Shown: positions 50,836 to 59,877 of the stretch, piece after piece
Position numbering within the stretch: position 1 is the stretch's first letter
Layout: each line of letters begins with the position of its first letter
NCBI RefSeq assembly: GCF_003054555.1
Contig: NZ_CP026304.1
Location: forward strand, 1-64,000
Length of the DNA: 64,000 nucleotides
Direction of reading: 5' to 3'
Source: Streptomyces lunaelactis
Lineage (GTDB): Bacteria; Actinomycetota; Actinomycetes; Streptomycetales; Streptomycetaceae
The notes under the pieces: model-generated
The model's input: only the letters and a program-made list of their open reading frames with translations
What the model was told of the DNA's origin: nothing
Databases searched by the model: none
Made by a program: the position numbers and the translations under genes

Positions 50836-51761
50836 CGTTCATCGACGAGCACCGGGACCGCTTCGGCGGCGTCGAGCCGATCTGCCGCACGTTGACCCAG
50901 CACGGCTGCAAGATCGCCCCCTCCACCTACTACGCCTGCAAGAAACGACAAGCGACTCCCTCGCCGCGAGCCGTGCGGGACGAGGAACTCAAGGAGCTGA
51001 TCCAGGAGGTCTACACGTCCAACTACCGCGTCTATGGCGCGAGAAAGGTCTGGCGCGAGCTGAACCGGCAGGGCCATGCTGTGGCCCGCTGCACGATCGA
51101 GCGCCTCATGCGTGAGATCGGCATCGCCGGCGCGGTCCGCGGCAAGAAGGTCATCACCACCCTCCCGGACCCGACCGCCGCCAGGGCCCCGGACCGCGTC
51201 GACCGCGACTTCGTCGCCCCGGCCCCGAACCGGACCTGGGTCGCCGACTTCACCCACGTGGCCGCCTGGGCCGGCGTCGTCTATGTCGCCTTCGTCGTGG
51301 ACACCTTCTCCCGTCGCATCGTCGGCTGGTCCGCCTCGCTGTCGAAAGAGACCCAACTCGTCCTGGACGCCCTGGACATGGGTCTGTGGCAGCGCGATCG
51401 CGAGGGCCGCCCACCGGCGCCTGGCCAGCTGATTCATCACTCCGACGCGGGTTCTCAATACACGTCATTCCGGCTGGCCGAACACCTGGACGCGGCCCAG
51501 ATCGCGGCCTCCATCGGCTCGGTCGGCGACGCGTACGACAACGCGCTCATGGAGTCGACGATCGGCCTGTTCAAGACAGAAGTCATCAAGCCCCAGCGGC
51601 CGTGGAAGACGCTCTCACACGTCGAGCTCGCCACCGCCGAGTGGGTCGACTGGTACAACCACCGCCGACTCCACGGTGAGATAGGGCACATCCCGCCCGT
51701 CGAATACGAAGCCAACTACTACCGAGCAACCACGAAACCCCAGCTCACAGCCACCAACTGA
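50823..51761 (+). CDS. IS3-family transposase OrfB (DDE domain)
   Basis: This frame is open from the OrfA overlap (ASLVTFIDEHRDRFG from 50823) and has an internal ATG at 50892. It contains the helical HTH_21 region (YRVYGARKVWRELNRQG) and rve core with the DDE triad: Asp in TWVADFTHV, Asp in IHHSDAGSQYTS and Glu in NALMESTIGLFKTE. Made as an OrfAB fusion by -1 frameshifting, as known for IS3. No inactivating change is seen. Confidence 0.9.
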   Translation, partial: ASLVTFIDEHRDRFGGVEPICRTLTQHGCKIAPSTYYACKKRQATPSPRAVRDEELKELIQEVYTSNYRVYGARKVWRELNRQGHAVARCTIERLMREIGIAGAVRGKKVITTLPDPTAARAPDRVDRDFVAPAPNRTWVADFTHVAAWAGVVYVAFVVDTFSRRIVGWSASLSKETQLVLDALDMGLWQRDREGRPPAPGQLIHHSDAGSQYTSFRLAEHLDAAQIAASIGSVGDAYDNALMESTIGLFKTEVIKPQRPWKTLSHVELATAEWVDWYNHRRLHGEIGHIPPVEYEANYYRATTKPQLTATN

Positions 51762-51788
51762 GATCTCCACCGAACCCGGGGCGGTTCA

Positions 51789-51791
51789 CGC
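51789..51791. repeat. 3-bp target duplication (CGC), right copy
   Basis: Partner of the CGC at 50455-50457. Removing one copy plus the IS restores the reading frame of the split gene. Confidence 0.75.
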
Positions 51792-51880
51792 AGCACCTGG
51801 CGCTGCGCACCGTAGGTATCGGGCAACTCCACTGGCTCGACGGTGCCATCCGGGTCGATGCGCAATGCGCTCATCGTCAT
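51789..51880 (-). pseudogene. IS3-interrupted plasmid gene, N-terminal part
   Basis: ATG at 51880 (minus) follows AGGAAAGGGGGCTGAGC. It encodes TMSALRIDPDGTVEPVELP and DTYGAQRQVL before reaching the IS3 end at 51788. It joins to the part at 50088-50457. Confidence 0.85.
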
Positions 51881-51882
51881 GC

Positions 51883-52140
51883 TCAGCCCCCTTTCCTCGC
51901 GGCCGCGGATCTTCGAGCGTACGGGCCCAGGTCCCTGCAACGGTTCGGTTCGGTCATGCTGTTGGCCGGGGCTGATGGCCGTTCGGCGGCCGCAGGCATT
52001 TGGGCGGGGGCGGGGGGCGCGGTGCGGGCAAGGCGTTCCGTCCTGCGCGCCAAGCGGTCATCCACATATCGGTCACTCGGGGATGCGCAGCGCTCTGACC
52101 TGCGATGCGCACTCCGAGAGCGGACCGGCGGCAAAGCCAA
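51883..52140 (-). CDS. Possible small protein upstream of the IS3-split gene
   Basis: An 85-codon minus-strand frame ends 2 bases before the start of the next gene, an operon-like spacing. It has a plausible helix (DRYVDDRLARRTERLARTA) and a Pro/Ala-rich linker. Third-position GC is high but not extreme, and no strong ribosome site fixes the start. It may be a real small plasmid gene or chance. Confidence 0.3.
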   Translation of the reverse strand: MALPPVRSRSAHRRSERCASPSDRYVDDRLARRTERLARTAPPAPAQMPAAAERPSAPANSMTEPNRCRDLGPYARRSAAARKGG

Positions 52141-52496
52141 CGATCATGCGCAGGGCGGGCCCAGGTCACCTTCACACCGAGCGCGATCATCGCGTGGTGC
52201 ACATCCGCGAGCCCTCTGGGCAGCCGTGCCGCTGTCGAGTTTTACCGCGTAAAAGTTGTCGGGCAGCCGCTGTCGTCATGCAGGTTGCGTTCCGCTCGGC
52301 AAGTCTGTGCAGTCATGTGCGCGATGGCTCGGAAGGCCTTCGTCCAGGGGTGCCACTCCCCCGCCACCGGCCGACCGGCCAGGCGGCGTGCACTGCGCAG
52401 CCGCATCCCTTGGCACGGGGCGGCCGTCGAGGCGTCCCCATTTCACTGGACAGGAACGCCTTTGAGATTCCGCTGTCACGTGCACTGGTGCGCAAC
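52141..52496. other. Gene-free stretch with a TTTTAC-CGC-GTAAAA palindrome
   Basis: No supported gene. The only striking element is the perfect 15-base palindrome at 52240-52254, very AT-rich for this DNA, which could be an operator or a promoter core for the minus-strand genes downstream. Confidence 0.45.
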
Positions 52497-52539
52497 GCCC
52501 GGGCTGGGGCGGTGCCGGGGAACAGGCCCCAGCCCGGGC
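52497..52539 (-). terminator. 14-bp stem terminator
   Basis: Stem GCCCGGGCTGGGGC / GCCCCAGCCCGGGC around a 15-base loop, about 75 bases past the stop of the minus-strand DUF2637 gene. Confidence 0.8.
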
Positions 52540-52612
52540 ATTCACGCAATCTAGGGTCCGCATCCCACAGCTGGGAGGGAGCTCCAGGGGCCGCGGCGTT
52601 GGGATGGCCGGA

Positions 52613-54397
52613 TCAGGCAGGTGCGCTGAACCAGGCTGCGGAGAAGGTTTTCCAGCGGCGTTCGAAGTCGGGCAGGAACTTCTCCACGAAGGGGGCCGTG
52701 ATCGGCTGCCCGTACTGGGCTGTGACGCCAAGCTCGGCGAGTTCCTTGACCAGGCTGTCCGTTCGCGGTCTGGCGTGTTCTTCGCGTTGCACAGACCACA
52801 GGGCGTAGATCCGGAATTGGGGAAGGTAGCGGCGCAGGGTGCTGGGCTTGACCGGCGCTCCGCTGCGGCCAACGATCCCTTGCTCGGCGAGGAACTGGGA
52901 GAGCTCGCTGTCTCTGGGCTCGCGTCCGTGTTCCCGGCGGTACACGGTCCACGCCTGGTAGTAGCGGTCGACCACGGTGAGCTCACCCGCCATGTCAGGT
53001 GCAGGGCCGGAACCCTGGGGCGGAATCGCGGCGGACAGCGGGGGCGCTTGGAGGCTGACGAGCTCGAGTCCCTCCCCCCTTGCTTCGTTCTCACCGTTGG
53101 CCGCGGGAGGTTCAGCGCCTATCGCAGGCTCCTCTACCGCGTCGCCACCCGGATCGGGCATCGCGCCTGGGTGCCCTGGCAGGCTGCGCAGTTCCGCCTC
53201 GTGCCGTGCACGGAACGCGGAGAGGTGCCTGCCGAGGTCCTGGCCTCCGATCAGGGCGCCGGCTGAGGTGCGTTGTCCGTGCAGCTGGAGCATGTAGTAG
53301 GCGAGCTGCTGCTCATCGGGATAGGTCCCGTACTCGCTGACGAATCGCTCGAAGACAAGGAAGTACTGCTCGACCTCCGGCGCTTGGACCGGCTCCCCCG
53401 CGCGCGCCGCCGGGAAGTCGGCCACGTCTCCGGCTCGACGGAAGTCCTCCCGCTGGAACTGGGCTTCCAGGCCATCGAGGAACTCCTGCTCCCCCTGCTG
53501 AGGCTGACCCACCGCCTCAGGCTCGCCCAGCTGGCGCGGTTGCGTCGCAGCAAACCAGGGACTGCTCGCCGGTCCCTGGGCGTACTCAAGAGGGTGTGGC
53601 CTCTCCGGATCCTCCTCGGGAGGAGACGACACCACCACATCTGCATTGAGGAGTTCGGCACTCATGGTCGGCGCCGATGGAAGCAGCATCGGCTCTATAC
53701 CCGCCGCGGAAAGCCCCGCGGGAGCCGTCTCCGCCAGCGGTACGCCGTACTTCGCCAGGCGCAGCGGCATCAGCGACTCCACCGGAGCCTTGCGCTTCCA
53801 CCCGCGGCCGAAGCGGGCCTGGAGGCGGGCCTGGTAGATCAGCCGGTCCTGTTCGAGCTTGATGACCTGCTCGTAACTGCGCAGCTCCCACAGCTTCATC
53901 CGGCGCCACAGCATGAAGGTGGGGATGGGGGACAGCAGCCAGCGGGTGAGGCGGACACCTTCCATGTGCTTGTCGGCCGTGATGTCGGCGATCCGACCCA
54001 CGGCGTGCCGGGCCGCTTCGACGGAGACCACGAACAGGACCGGGATCACCGCATGCATGCCGACACCGAGCGGGTCGGGCCACGAGGCTGCGCCGTTGAA
54101 GGCGATGGTGGCCACGGTGAGCAGCCAGGCGGTCTGGCGCAGCAGCGGGAAGGGGATGCGCAGCCAGGTCAGCAGCAGGTCCAGGGCGAGCAGGACACAG
54201 ATGCCCGCGTCGATGCCGATCGGGAAGACGAGGGAGAAGTCGCCGAACCCCTTGCGCTCGGCGAGCTCACGCACAGCGGCGTACGAGCCTGCGAAACCGA
54301 TCGCGGCAATGATCACCGCGCCTGCGACCACGAGCCCGATGAGTATTCGGTGCGCACGTGTCAGCTCCCCAGGCCTCAATTCTCCGTCGGACACCAC
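52613..54397 (-). CDS. DUF2637 membrane protein
   Basis: The 594-aa product has the DUF2637 N-terminus, four spans in residues about 15-130 (ILIGLVVAGAVIIAAIGFAG, VFPIGIDAGICVLLALDLLL, LRQTAWLLTVATIAFNGAAS, HAVIPVLFVVSVEAARHAV). It then has a basic cytoplasmic helix (RMKLWELRSYEQVIKLEQD), and a long C-terminal part with two or three copies of a domain like VDRYYQAWTVYRREHGREP. Such proteins are typical of Streptomyces conjugative elements, sometimes linked to plasmid spread. GTG at 54397 (or 54394) has CGAGGACGGCGAATC upstream. Confidence 0.85.
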   Translation of the reverse strand: MVSDGELRPGELTRAHRILIGLVVAGAVIIAAIGFAGSYAAVRELAERKGFGDFSLVFPIGIDAGICVLLALDLLLTWLRIPFPLLRQTAWLLTVATIAFNGAASWPDPLGVGMHAVIPVLFVVSVEAARHAVGRIADITADKHMEGVRLTRWLLSPIPTFMLWRRMKLWELRSYEQVIKLEQDRLIYQARLQARFGRGWKRKAPVESLMPLRLAKYGVPLAETAPAGLSAAGIEPMLLPSAPTMSAELLNADVVVSSPPEEDPERPHPLEYAQGPASSPWFAATQPRQLGEPEAVGQPQQGEQEFLDGLEAQFQREDFRRAGDVADFPAARAGEPVQAPEVEQYFLVFERFVSEYGTYPDEQQLAYYMLQLHGQRTSAGALIGGQDLGRHLSAFRARHEAELRSLPGHPGAMPDPGGDAVEEPAIGAEPPAANGENEARGEGLELVSLQAPPLSAAIPPQGSGPAPDMAGELTVVDRYYQAWTVYRREHGREPRDSELSQFLAEQGIVGRSGAPVKPSTLRRYLPQFRIYALWSVQREEHARPRTDSLVKELAELGVTAQYGQPITAPFVEKFLPDFERRWKTFSAAWFSAPA

Positions 54398-54615
54398 GAT
54401 TCGCCGTCCTCGAGCCTTTGCTGAACTACCGTCACAAGCGGCGCTGCATCAGCACCAGCAACACCGACTGGCTTCCTGCCCACGAGTAATCGGCCTCCCC
54501 TCAGCCACATGGGCACCCATTGCGAACCCCTCACCGACAACGCTGCCTCATCGGTGGCACACGAGACGCAGGACGAAAGGAAAATGGCCACACATCCGAC
54601 AGGCCGCCGGGCCTT
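54398..54615. other. Intergenic stretch between two minus-strand genes
   Basis: No gene or obvious regulatory motif was identified; short of clear hairpins. Confidence 0.35.
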
Positions 54616-55704
54616 TCACGATGCCTGGGACGCTTCCGCAGCACAGACGGTGCATCTCCCGTCTCCCGCTGGACTGGCCCGCCGCGGCGTCGGTCCAGTG
54701 CAACTCGAGCACGCAGGCCAGCCCAGGCAGGCCGGACACAACTCCAATCCTGCAGCCCTCCCGGGACTGCCGCAGCCCGTGCACTCAACCAACGCCCGGT
54801 AGGCGACAGCGTCTGGCACGGGCCGGCTCGCGGAAGTCCCCCGCACCCTCGCATCCATGAAAGAGGAAGCGGAATCGGTGGGCGGCGCAGTTTCGCTCGC
54901 AGCCCGCAGGCGGGCCGCTATGACTGCCCCGACAGTTCTGCGGACGGGCTTGGGCAACGGACGGGAAGCGACAACATGCTGAACCTGAGAGGCCGTCCAG
55001 CCGGCGTCCAGGAGCCCGTCGATGACCAAACCCTGGTCGTGCAGTGCCTGGCCGGTCAGCCGAAGCTCGGGGTGAACGGCCCCTATCGACAGGAGTAGTT
55101 CAGTTCCGGGCGTCGTTGCGTTGGTTCGGCAACTGCTCTCCAACGCAGGATTCCTAGACGGCGCAGGAACTCGATCGCCCAGGCCCCTCGACGTGTCACG
55201 CGCCCGCTCGTCACGGACGGACGGAATGACAAGTTGGCCGTTCTCTGTGATGGTCTTCTTCAGGCTGGTATTCTTTATGGATCGATCAGCCAAGCCTGGC
55301 TTACCCAATGCTGGATTCTCCGATTCAGGTTGCGACCTGCTGTGGTGCAGCTGCACAATCGCGGAGTCGCCACCGAAGCCGTCGGTCTCGGCGTTCGGCA
55401 CATCTGTGATGGAATAGACGACCTCACCGAGCGTCCCATCGGCCCTTCGCATCCTCTCCCGGGCCAGATAGCCAAAGCGCTCCAGCTCTCGCAGGCCGGC
55501 GCTGACAGCGTCTCGCCCCTCCCGGCCCGAATGTGCAAGGTCTCCCACCGAAACGCGCCAGCCATCGCGATGCGTCGATATCAAACCGAAGAGACCTTTG
55601 GCTTTGAAGCTGATTCGACTGTCACGAAAGAGCGCATTGGCGATCTGGGTGAAGTGATCCTCAGCCATCACGCCACGCCGCACACCCACGCCATAGCCCT
55701 TCAA
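54616..55704 (-). CDS. Helix-turn-helix protein with C-terminal zinc ribbon
   Basis: The 362-aa product opens with a winged-HTH typical of plasmid replication/conjugation regulators: EDHFTQIANALFRDSRISFK, AKGLFGLISTHRDGW, VSVGDLAHSGREGRDAVSAG. A long variable region follows. The C-terminus has CTGCG, LCPACLGWPACSSC and CTVC clusters for zinc. TTG at 55704 has GGGAGAGGAATGCG 4-8 bases upstream; the more conventional Met at 55668 (AEDHFTQ) has a weak site. It may control replication or transfer, by analogy with similar proteins. Confidence 0.8.
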   Translation of the reverse strand: MKGYGVGVRRGVMAEDHFTQIANALFRDSRISFKAKGLFGLISTHRDGWRVSVGDLAHSGREGRDAVSAGLRELERFGYLARERMRRADGTLGEVVYSITDVPNAETDGFGGDSAIVQLHHSRSQPESENPALGKPGLADRSIKNTSLKKTITENGQLVIPSVRDERARDTSRGLGDRVPAPSRNPALESSCRTNATTPGTELLLSIGAVHPELRLTGQALHDQGLVIDGLLDAGWTASQVQHVVASRPLPKPVRRTVGAVIAARLRAASETAPPTDSASSFMDARVRGTSASRPVPDAVAYRALVECTGCGSPGRAAGLELCPACLGWPACSSCTGPTPRRASPAGDGRCTVCAAEASQAS

Positions 55705-56219
55705 CGCATTCCTCTCCCGGAGTGTTGATGTTGGTCAGACGTCAGCGTCGGGCGCAGCTCCCCAGACCGAAGATTCGTCCCACTACATGACAACCGCGCT
55801 TCGATTTATAGAAGTACCCCTGCCCTCAAGCACCGTTGGGATCCAGATACTTCTAGTCAGCCCTATGGCCTTCCGCTCAAACGGTTTGCCCAATCTCCAG
55901 TCGCATTATCGGCAACGCATCCGCTTGCCGATGGTGTGAAGTGGTCCAACAGCCCCATGAACGAAGCGAGTAGAAGCTCATGGCCATCAACCCCTGGCCG
56001 CAAGGCATCTCGCCGACAGCATGAACTACCGTATGCACATCACCGATCTCCGGGTACTCCACAGGTGCACAAATCTCAGTCGATCGCCTTTCGGGTGTGC
56101 ACAGTCCAGAGCGTGGCGATGAACCCAATCTGAGCACCGCGCGTGCTCTGCCAGCTGACGCAAACCGCACCGGCCGGGAGGGGCCTCACCTGTACCGTCG
56201 CGTTCGCCAGCTGTCGGCG
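55705..56219. other. Intergenic region with TATAAAT and an inverted repeat
   Basis: No gene supported. It holds an inverted pair TAGAAGTA (55809-55816) / TACTTCTA (55848-55855) and, on the minus strand, TATAAAT at about 55803-55809, which may be promoter and operator for the HTH gene at 55704. GC is lower than average here. Confidence 0.45.
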
Positions 56220-56640
56220 ATCACATTTTCCCATCCTGGGTGGTTTGAGCGTCAGGCAATCCCTGATCACGAATTCTCCTCATTGGCCTTGGGCACTGCG
56301 GAGTACGGGAGCGAGGGACCTGATCATCGCGGAGGCGCGTGGGTGACTCTCGGCCTGCGGTTCGGAAGGCCGATGGGCAGCCCGGACGGCAAGGAGAACG
56401 TTCGTCGTGGTCGACATCACCGAGGTCTACGTCCACTGGTACGCGGGCCGCTCGAAGAGCGAGCCGACGGAGTCGCTGGGGGTGGACCTCAAGACGATCA
56501 GGAAGTACCGGGCGCTGGCGGAGGCATCCGGGATCACCCCGGGCAGGCCGGCGATGGGCGGGCCGACCGGCCAAGCTGATCAACGGCTGTTCCCGGAGCT
56601 CACCAACTCCCCTGCTGAGCGGTGAGGACCAGGGGGCCGG
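56220..56640 (+). pseudogene. IS21-family element remnant (IstA N-terminus)
   Basis: From GTG at 56407 the frame encodes DITEVYVHWYAGRSKSE, SLGVDLKTIRKYRALAEASG and ITPGRPAMGG, the N-terminal HTH of an IS21-type IstA. Then the sequence shifts frame (PAKLINGC...FPELT) and is cut off near 56640. The stretch before it (from about 56220) is probably the IS end. Confidence 0.7.
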
Positions 56641-56682
56641 GTGGGACTAGGAGGACGGCTACGAGTGGGTGAGCTGATCACC

Positions 56683-57024
56683 TCACTGCCAGCGCCCCGT
56701 CCAGCTCGTTGGCGCTGACGGCGTCCTCGTCGGGGCCGGGGGCTCGAAGCGGGCGAAGAAGTCGTCCAGCGCCCCGGGGGTGACGGTGAGCGCGTTGGCG
56801 TCGGCGCGCTGGTTGCGTTCGTTCAGGCGCCGTAGCAGCTCCGTCTTCTCGACGGGGAAGTACACCAGCGCCCACCGGCCGCCGGCGGCCTCGACGGTCT
56901 TCTTCCACGCGTCGCGGTCCTCGCGCAGCCACAGCCCGTGGTCGAGCACGACATCGCGGCCGGCGGCCAGCTCGTCGGCCACCTGTTGCCGCACGGCGTC
57001 GACGACCGGGCGTTCGGGGCGCGT
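56683..57024 (-). pseudogene. P-loop kinase (AAA_33-like) C-terminal fragment
   Basis: The minus strand encodes QQVADELAAGRDVVLDHGLW, REDRDAWKKTVEAAGGRWAL and VEKTELLRRLNERNQR, the C-terminal half of small P-loop kinases related to the AAA_33 group, with a VTPGALDDFFARFEPP tail and stop at 56683. The Walker A half is missing; an IS5-type transposase fragment abuts the break near 57024. Confidence 0.7.
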
Positions 57025-57757
57025 TGTCGAGGTCTTTGGGTTTCCTGGGCGGGGCGCTGACCTGGCTCGGGAACTCGTTGGCCAGGCCCCGGTAGCCTTC
57101 GTCGACCTCGGTCTTCACCGTCGGATGCCGGTGCAACAGTTCGGCGATGCCTTCGGTACGCATCGCGGTCTGATCATGCATCCGGCCCGGCCGGAGGGCG
57201 CCGGACCACAGGGTGCGACCTTGGTGGTCGCTGATCGTGGTCGCTTTGATGGTGTTCTGTCGGCGCTTGCCCGAGACGAAGGCGCGGCGTCCAGGGCCGT
57301 GCGCTTTGGAGCGGCCGACCTGGGTCTCGGTGCCGTCGATGCACAGGTCTACGCCCTCGGCCTCGGCGTAGGCGAACACGTCGTCCAAGGTGTGCAACCG
57401 CACTCCGGGCCGGTCGGGGACGGCGAACCCCCGCGTTGCCAGCAGCGGGCGGATCTCGGTGATCGCCCGGCCGATCGTGGAGGAGCTCACGTCGTAGAGC
57501 ACTGCCAGCGCCTGGTGTGTCAGGCCGGTGCGCAGATGGACCAAGGTAGCCAATACCCGGTCGACGAAGACGAGTTCGTACTTCGGCCCGGCTCCGGCCG
57601 ACCTCCTACGGGCAGTCCGACGTCTCTCGTGGCGCCCGGACTCGCACTGTGCCTGCCAACGTGGCGCGAGTTCTTCGATCAAATCGCCGAGATGTTGGAG
57701 CGAGACACCACAGAAGGCAGGATGAGACATGGCCGCGCGGGCCTGCTTGATCTTCAC
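57025..57757 (-). pseudogene. IS5-family transposase (DDE_Tnp_4), 3' truncated
   Basis: The minus strand starts KIKQARAAMSHPAFCGVSLQ, has the HTH_Tnp_4-type YELVFVDRVLATLVHLRTGL and the DDE core (LCIDGTETQVGR; RMHDQTAMRTEG; EVDEGYRGLANEFP). The protein breaks off after PPRKPK at about 57030, where kinase sequence follows in another frame. About the last 50-60 residues are lost. Confidence 0.8.
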
Positions 57758-57846
57758 ACCTCAAGAACCCGCGCAGCCACTTTCCTGTCACGGCCCGCTC
57801 ACGATCAATCGCGGGGGAGGTCGTTACGAATCAAGGAGTCTCGCTG

Positions 57847-58281
57847 ATGGTCAGTGTGAGTATGGAGACTGCAGAACAGACAGAGCAGCGGCTACGCCGT
57901 GAGATCGCTCAGGCTGACCTCGTCGTGCACGACGGCGTCTGGTGTTTTGAAGAGTCTCCGGCCGACCAGCCGCCGACGCTCACCGCCGAGACGCTGGCAG
58001 TGGTTCGGGACCGGGAGAGCTGGAGCCGCCTGGTCCCGCTCACCCAGGAGGGCGACGACGTCGAACGCTTCGGAATCTTCTCCTTCCACTTCGCCGATCA
58101 TGTGGACAACAGCGGTTTCGTCGGCTGGCTGGCCACCCACCTCAAGGTTGAGCTGGGGACCGGCGTATTTGTTGTCTGTGGCAGCAACCGCGCCCGCGGC
58201 GGCATCTATGACTACTGGGGCTGTCCCATCGACTTGCTGGATCAGGCCATCGCGGTCGTCAGGACGCTACGAGACAGCTGA
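57847..58281 (+). CDS. DUF6196-like protein
   Basis: The 144-aa product matches the pattern I associate with DUF6196 proteins: VSMETAEQTEQRLRREIA, ADLVVHDGVWCFEE, RFGIFSFHFADHVDNSGFVG, then VFVVCGSNRARGGIYDYWGC. It is likely a small cytoplasmic alpha/beta protein of unknown role. ATG at 57847 has AAGGAGTCTCGCTG. It survives intact between IS fragments, so it is the only apparently whole gene of this stretch. Confidence 0.65.
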   Translation: MVSVSMETAEQTEQRLRREIAQADLVVHDGVWCFEESPADQPPTLTAETLAVVRDRESWSRLVPLTQEGDDVERFGIFSFHFADHVDNSGFVGWLATHLKVELGTGVFVVCGSNRARGGIYDYWGCPIDLLDQAIAVVRTLRDS

Positions 58282-58332
58282 TCTGCATGCAGGCGGCGAT
58301 CCATCCACAAACGGTGAAGATCACGATCTACA

Positions 58333-58352
58333 GCTGGAGTACTAGTACTCCA
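58333..58352. repeat. Perfect 20-bp palindrome CTGGAGTACTAGTACTCCAG
   Basis: Centred at the tip of the IS701-type remnant and downstream of the DUF6196-like gene. It may be an IS end pair or a terminator. Confidence 0.6.
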
Positions 58353-58383
58353 GTTGTGCTTCTCCATTTGTCCTGGTCAGCGT

Positions 58384-59545
58384 GCCTGTTTCGAGTCTAG
58401 TGGACTGACGCTGCATCAGGGCGGTGGTGGCTCGTGACCCACCCGATCGGGGTGCGTGCGGCGTTGGTAGTGGCAGTGGCGGGCGACGGCTTGATGGCGT
58501 CGGCGCCAGTGCGACCAGTGGAGCCGGTGTCCGGGCCGCGGTAGCCGGGCTGCTGGGGAATGGGCAAGATCCAGGAGCCGTCGCACTTCTGCCACGGTGA
58601 GGGGAACGAGACTGCTCGGACCGTTTCTTCGGCCCCCTTTTCGAGGGCGTGGGCGGCCATCGCGGCCAGGAAGGCGTGCGCCAGCATGGCCAGCGTGATG
58701 TGGCGGTACCAGCCCACGTAGCGGCGGACTTCGTACTGGTCCAGGCCGCACTCGTTCTTCGCGGCCTGGAAGCACTCCTCGATGGCCCATCTGGAGCCGG
58801 CCACGCGGACCAGTTCGGAGACGTTCGCCTCCGTGGGAGCGAAGGCGAGGTAGTAGGCAATCTCCTCGGGGCGGGCCAGGCTACGGCGGGCCAGCACCCA
58901 GCGATCGTGCGTGGGTGCCTCGCCGTTCGCGTCGGCGGCGGCAGGGAGCCTGGCTGCGGCCCAGTCGTAGACCCGAGGCCCCTTCGCGCCGTCCCCGCAC
59001 GAGATCCGCTCCCAGGCGTCGTCCGGGGCACCGGTCAGAACATGGTCGATGCGCCAACTCCCCGCAGTCGACTTGACCTGCTGCGACTTGGGAACCGCCA
59101 GGACATAGCCCACGCCGGCTTCCTCCAGCATCCGCCGAAAGCCCCGTTCTTGCCCGTAGGCCGCATCAGCGGTCACCCAGGCGATCGGCAGCGCGGAGCC
59201 GAGGGCCCTCAACACCATCGCACGCGCCAGTTCGGGCTTCGTCGCAAAGGACCTGTCCTCAGGAATTCTCGCCGTGCGGCACCGATCCGGGTCATCGGTC
59301 CAGGACTTGGGCAGATACAGCTCCCGGTCCACCAGGGCCCGGCCCTTCGCCGAGGTATAGGCGGCGAACACGCCGATCTGGCAGTTCTCGGTGCGGCCGG
59401 CCGTCCCCGAGTATTGGCGCTGCACCCCGGCTGAGACGGTGCCTTTCTTCAGGAAGCCGGTGTCGTCCACGATCAGCACACCGTCCGGTCGGCCGAGCCG
59501 CTCGGCCACGTAATCCTGCAGGTCGTCACGGATCTTGTGGCGCAT
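58384..59545 (-). pseudogene. IS701-family transposase, 5' truncated and frameshifted
   Basis: The minus-strand frame starting at 59545 (RDDLQDYVAERLG, VLIVDDTGFLKKG, GVQRQYSGTAGRTENCQIG, IAWVTADAAYGQE, GYVLAVPKSQQ) lacks the N-terminal about 75 residues of IS701 transposases. Near 58610 the family's usual C-terminus switches frame: VPLTVAEVRRLLDLAH and LHWSHWRRRHQA appear in another frame than the body. The remaining sequence to 58397 is out of frame. Dead copy. Confidence 0.8.
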
Positions 59546-59877
59546 CGAGCCACGACGTCCACCTGATCGGTGGCGAGGGGGCGCCGTGCCCCGGTCCCCG
59601 ACCCGCGCGCCCCGCCCGGCGCCTCTCGTCCCCTCTCCTCTCCATCGGATGCGACGACGTACATGTCCTGGGCAAGTTGCCCCAAGGTGCGGTAAGGAGG
59701 CGACAGTAGCGGAATGTGGGGCATGGCGGGCAGGGGTGCTGAATCACGACATGCGGGAGACCCGCCCACGAACTGTGGCTGATCACCCCTTCGGGCACGG
59801 TTTCGTCGCACATCGTGCACGGAGCCCGTCCGAACGGGATGATGCAGGCTTCAACGGCACGTCCGTGGGGGGGGACC
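59546..59877. other. Intergenic stretch after the IS701 remnant
   Basis: No gene supported. The truncation point of the IS701 transposase lies near 59546-59560. Nothing else is recognised before the lipoprotein gene. Confidence 0.35.

Larger units (their letters stand above)
50458..51788 (+). mobile_element. Complete IS3-family insertion sequence, 1331 bp
   Basis: Inverted ends TGAACCGCCCCGG-TTCG (50458) and CGAAC-CCGGGGCGGTTCA (to 51788) match at about 20 of 25 bases. The element has the two-frame orfA/orfB layout and a 3-base CGC target duplication. It is intact and may be active. It splits a minus-strand plasmid gene. Confidence 0.9.

Noticed and set aside
52604..54860. Long plus-strand frames opposite the DUF2637 gene
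   Set aside because: They mirror the clearly coding minus strand and have no family features.
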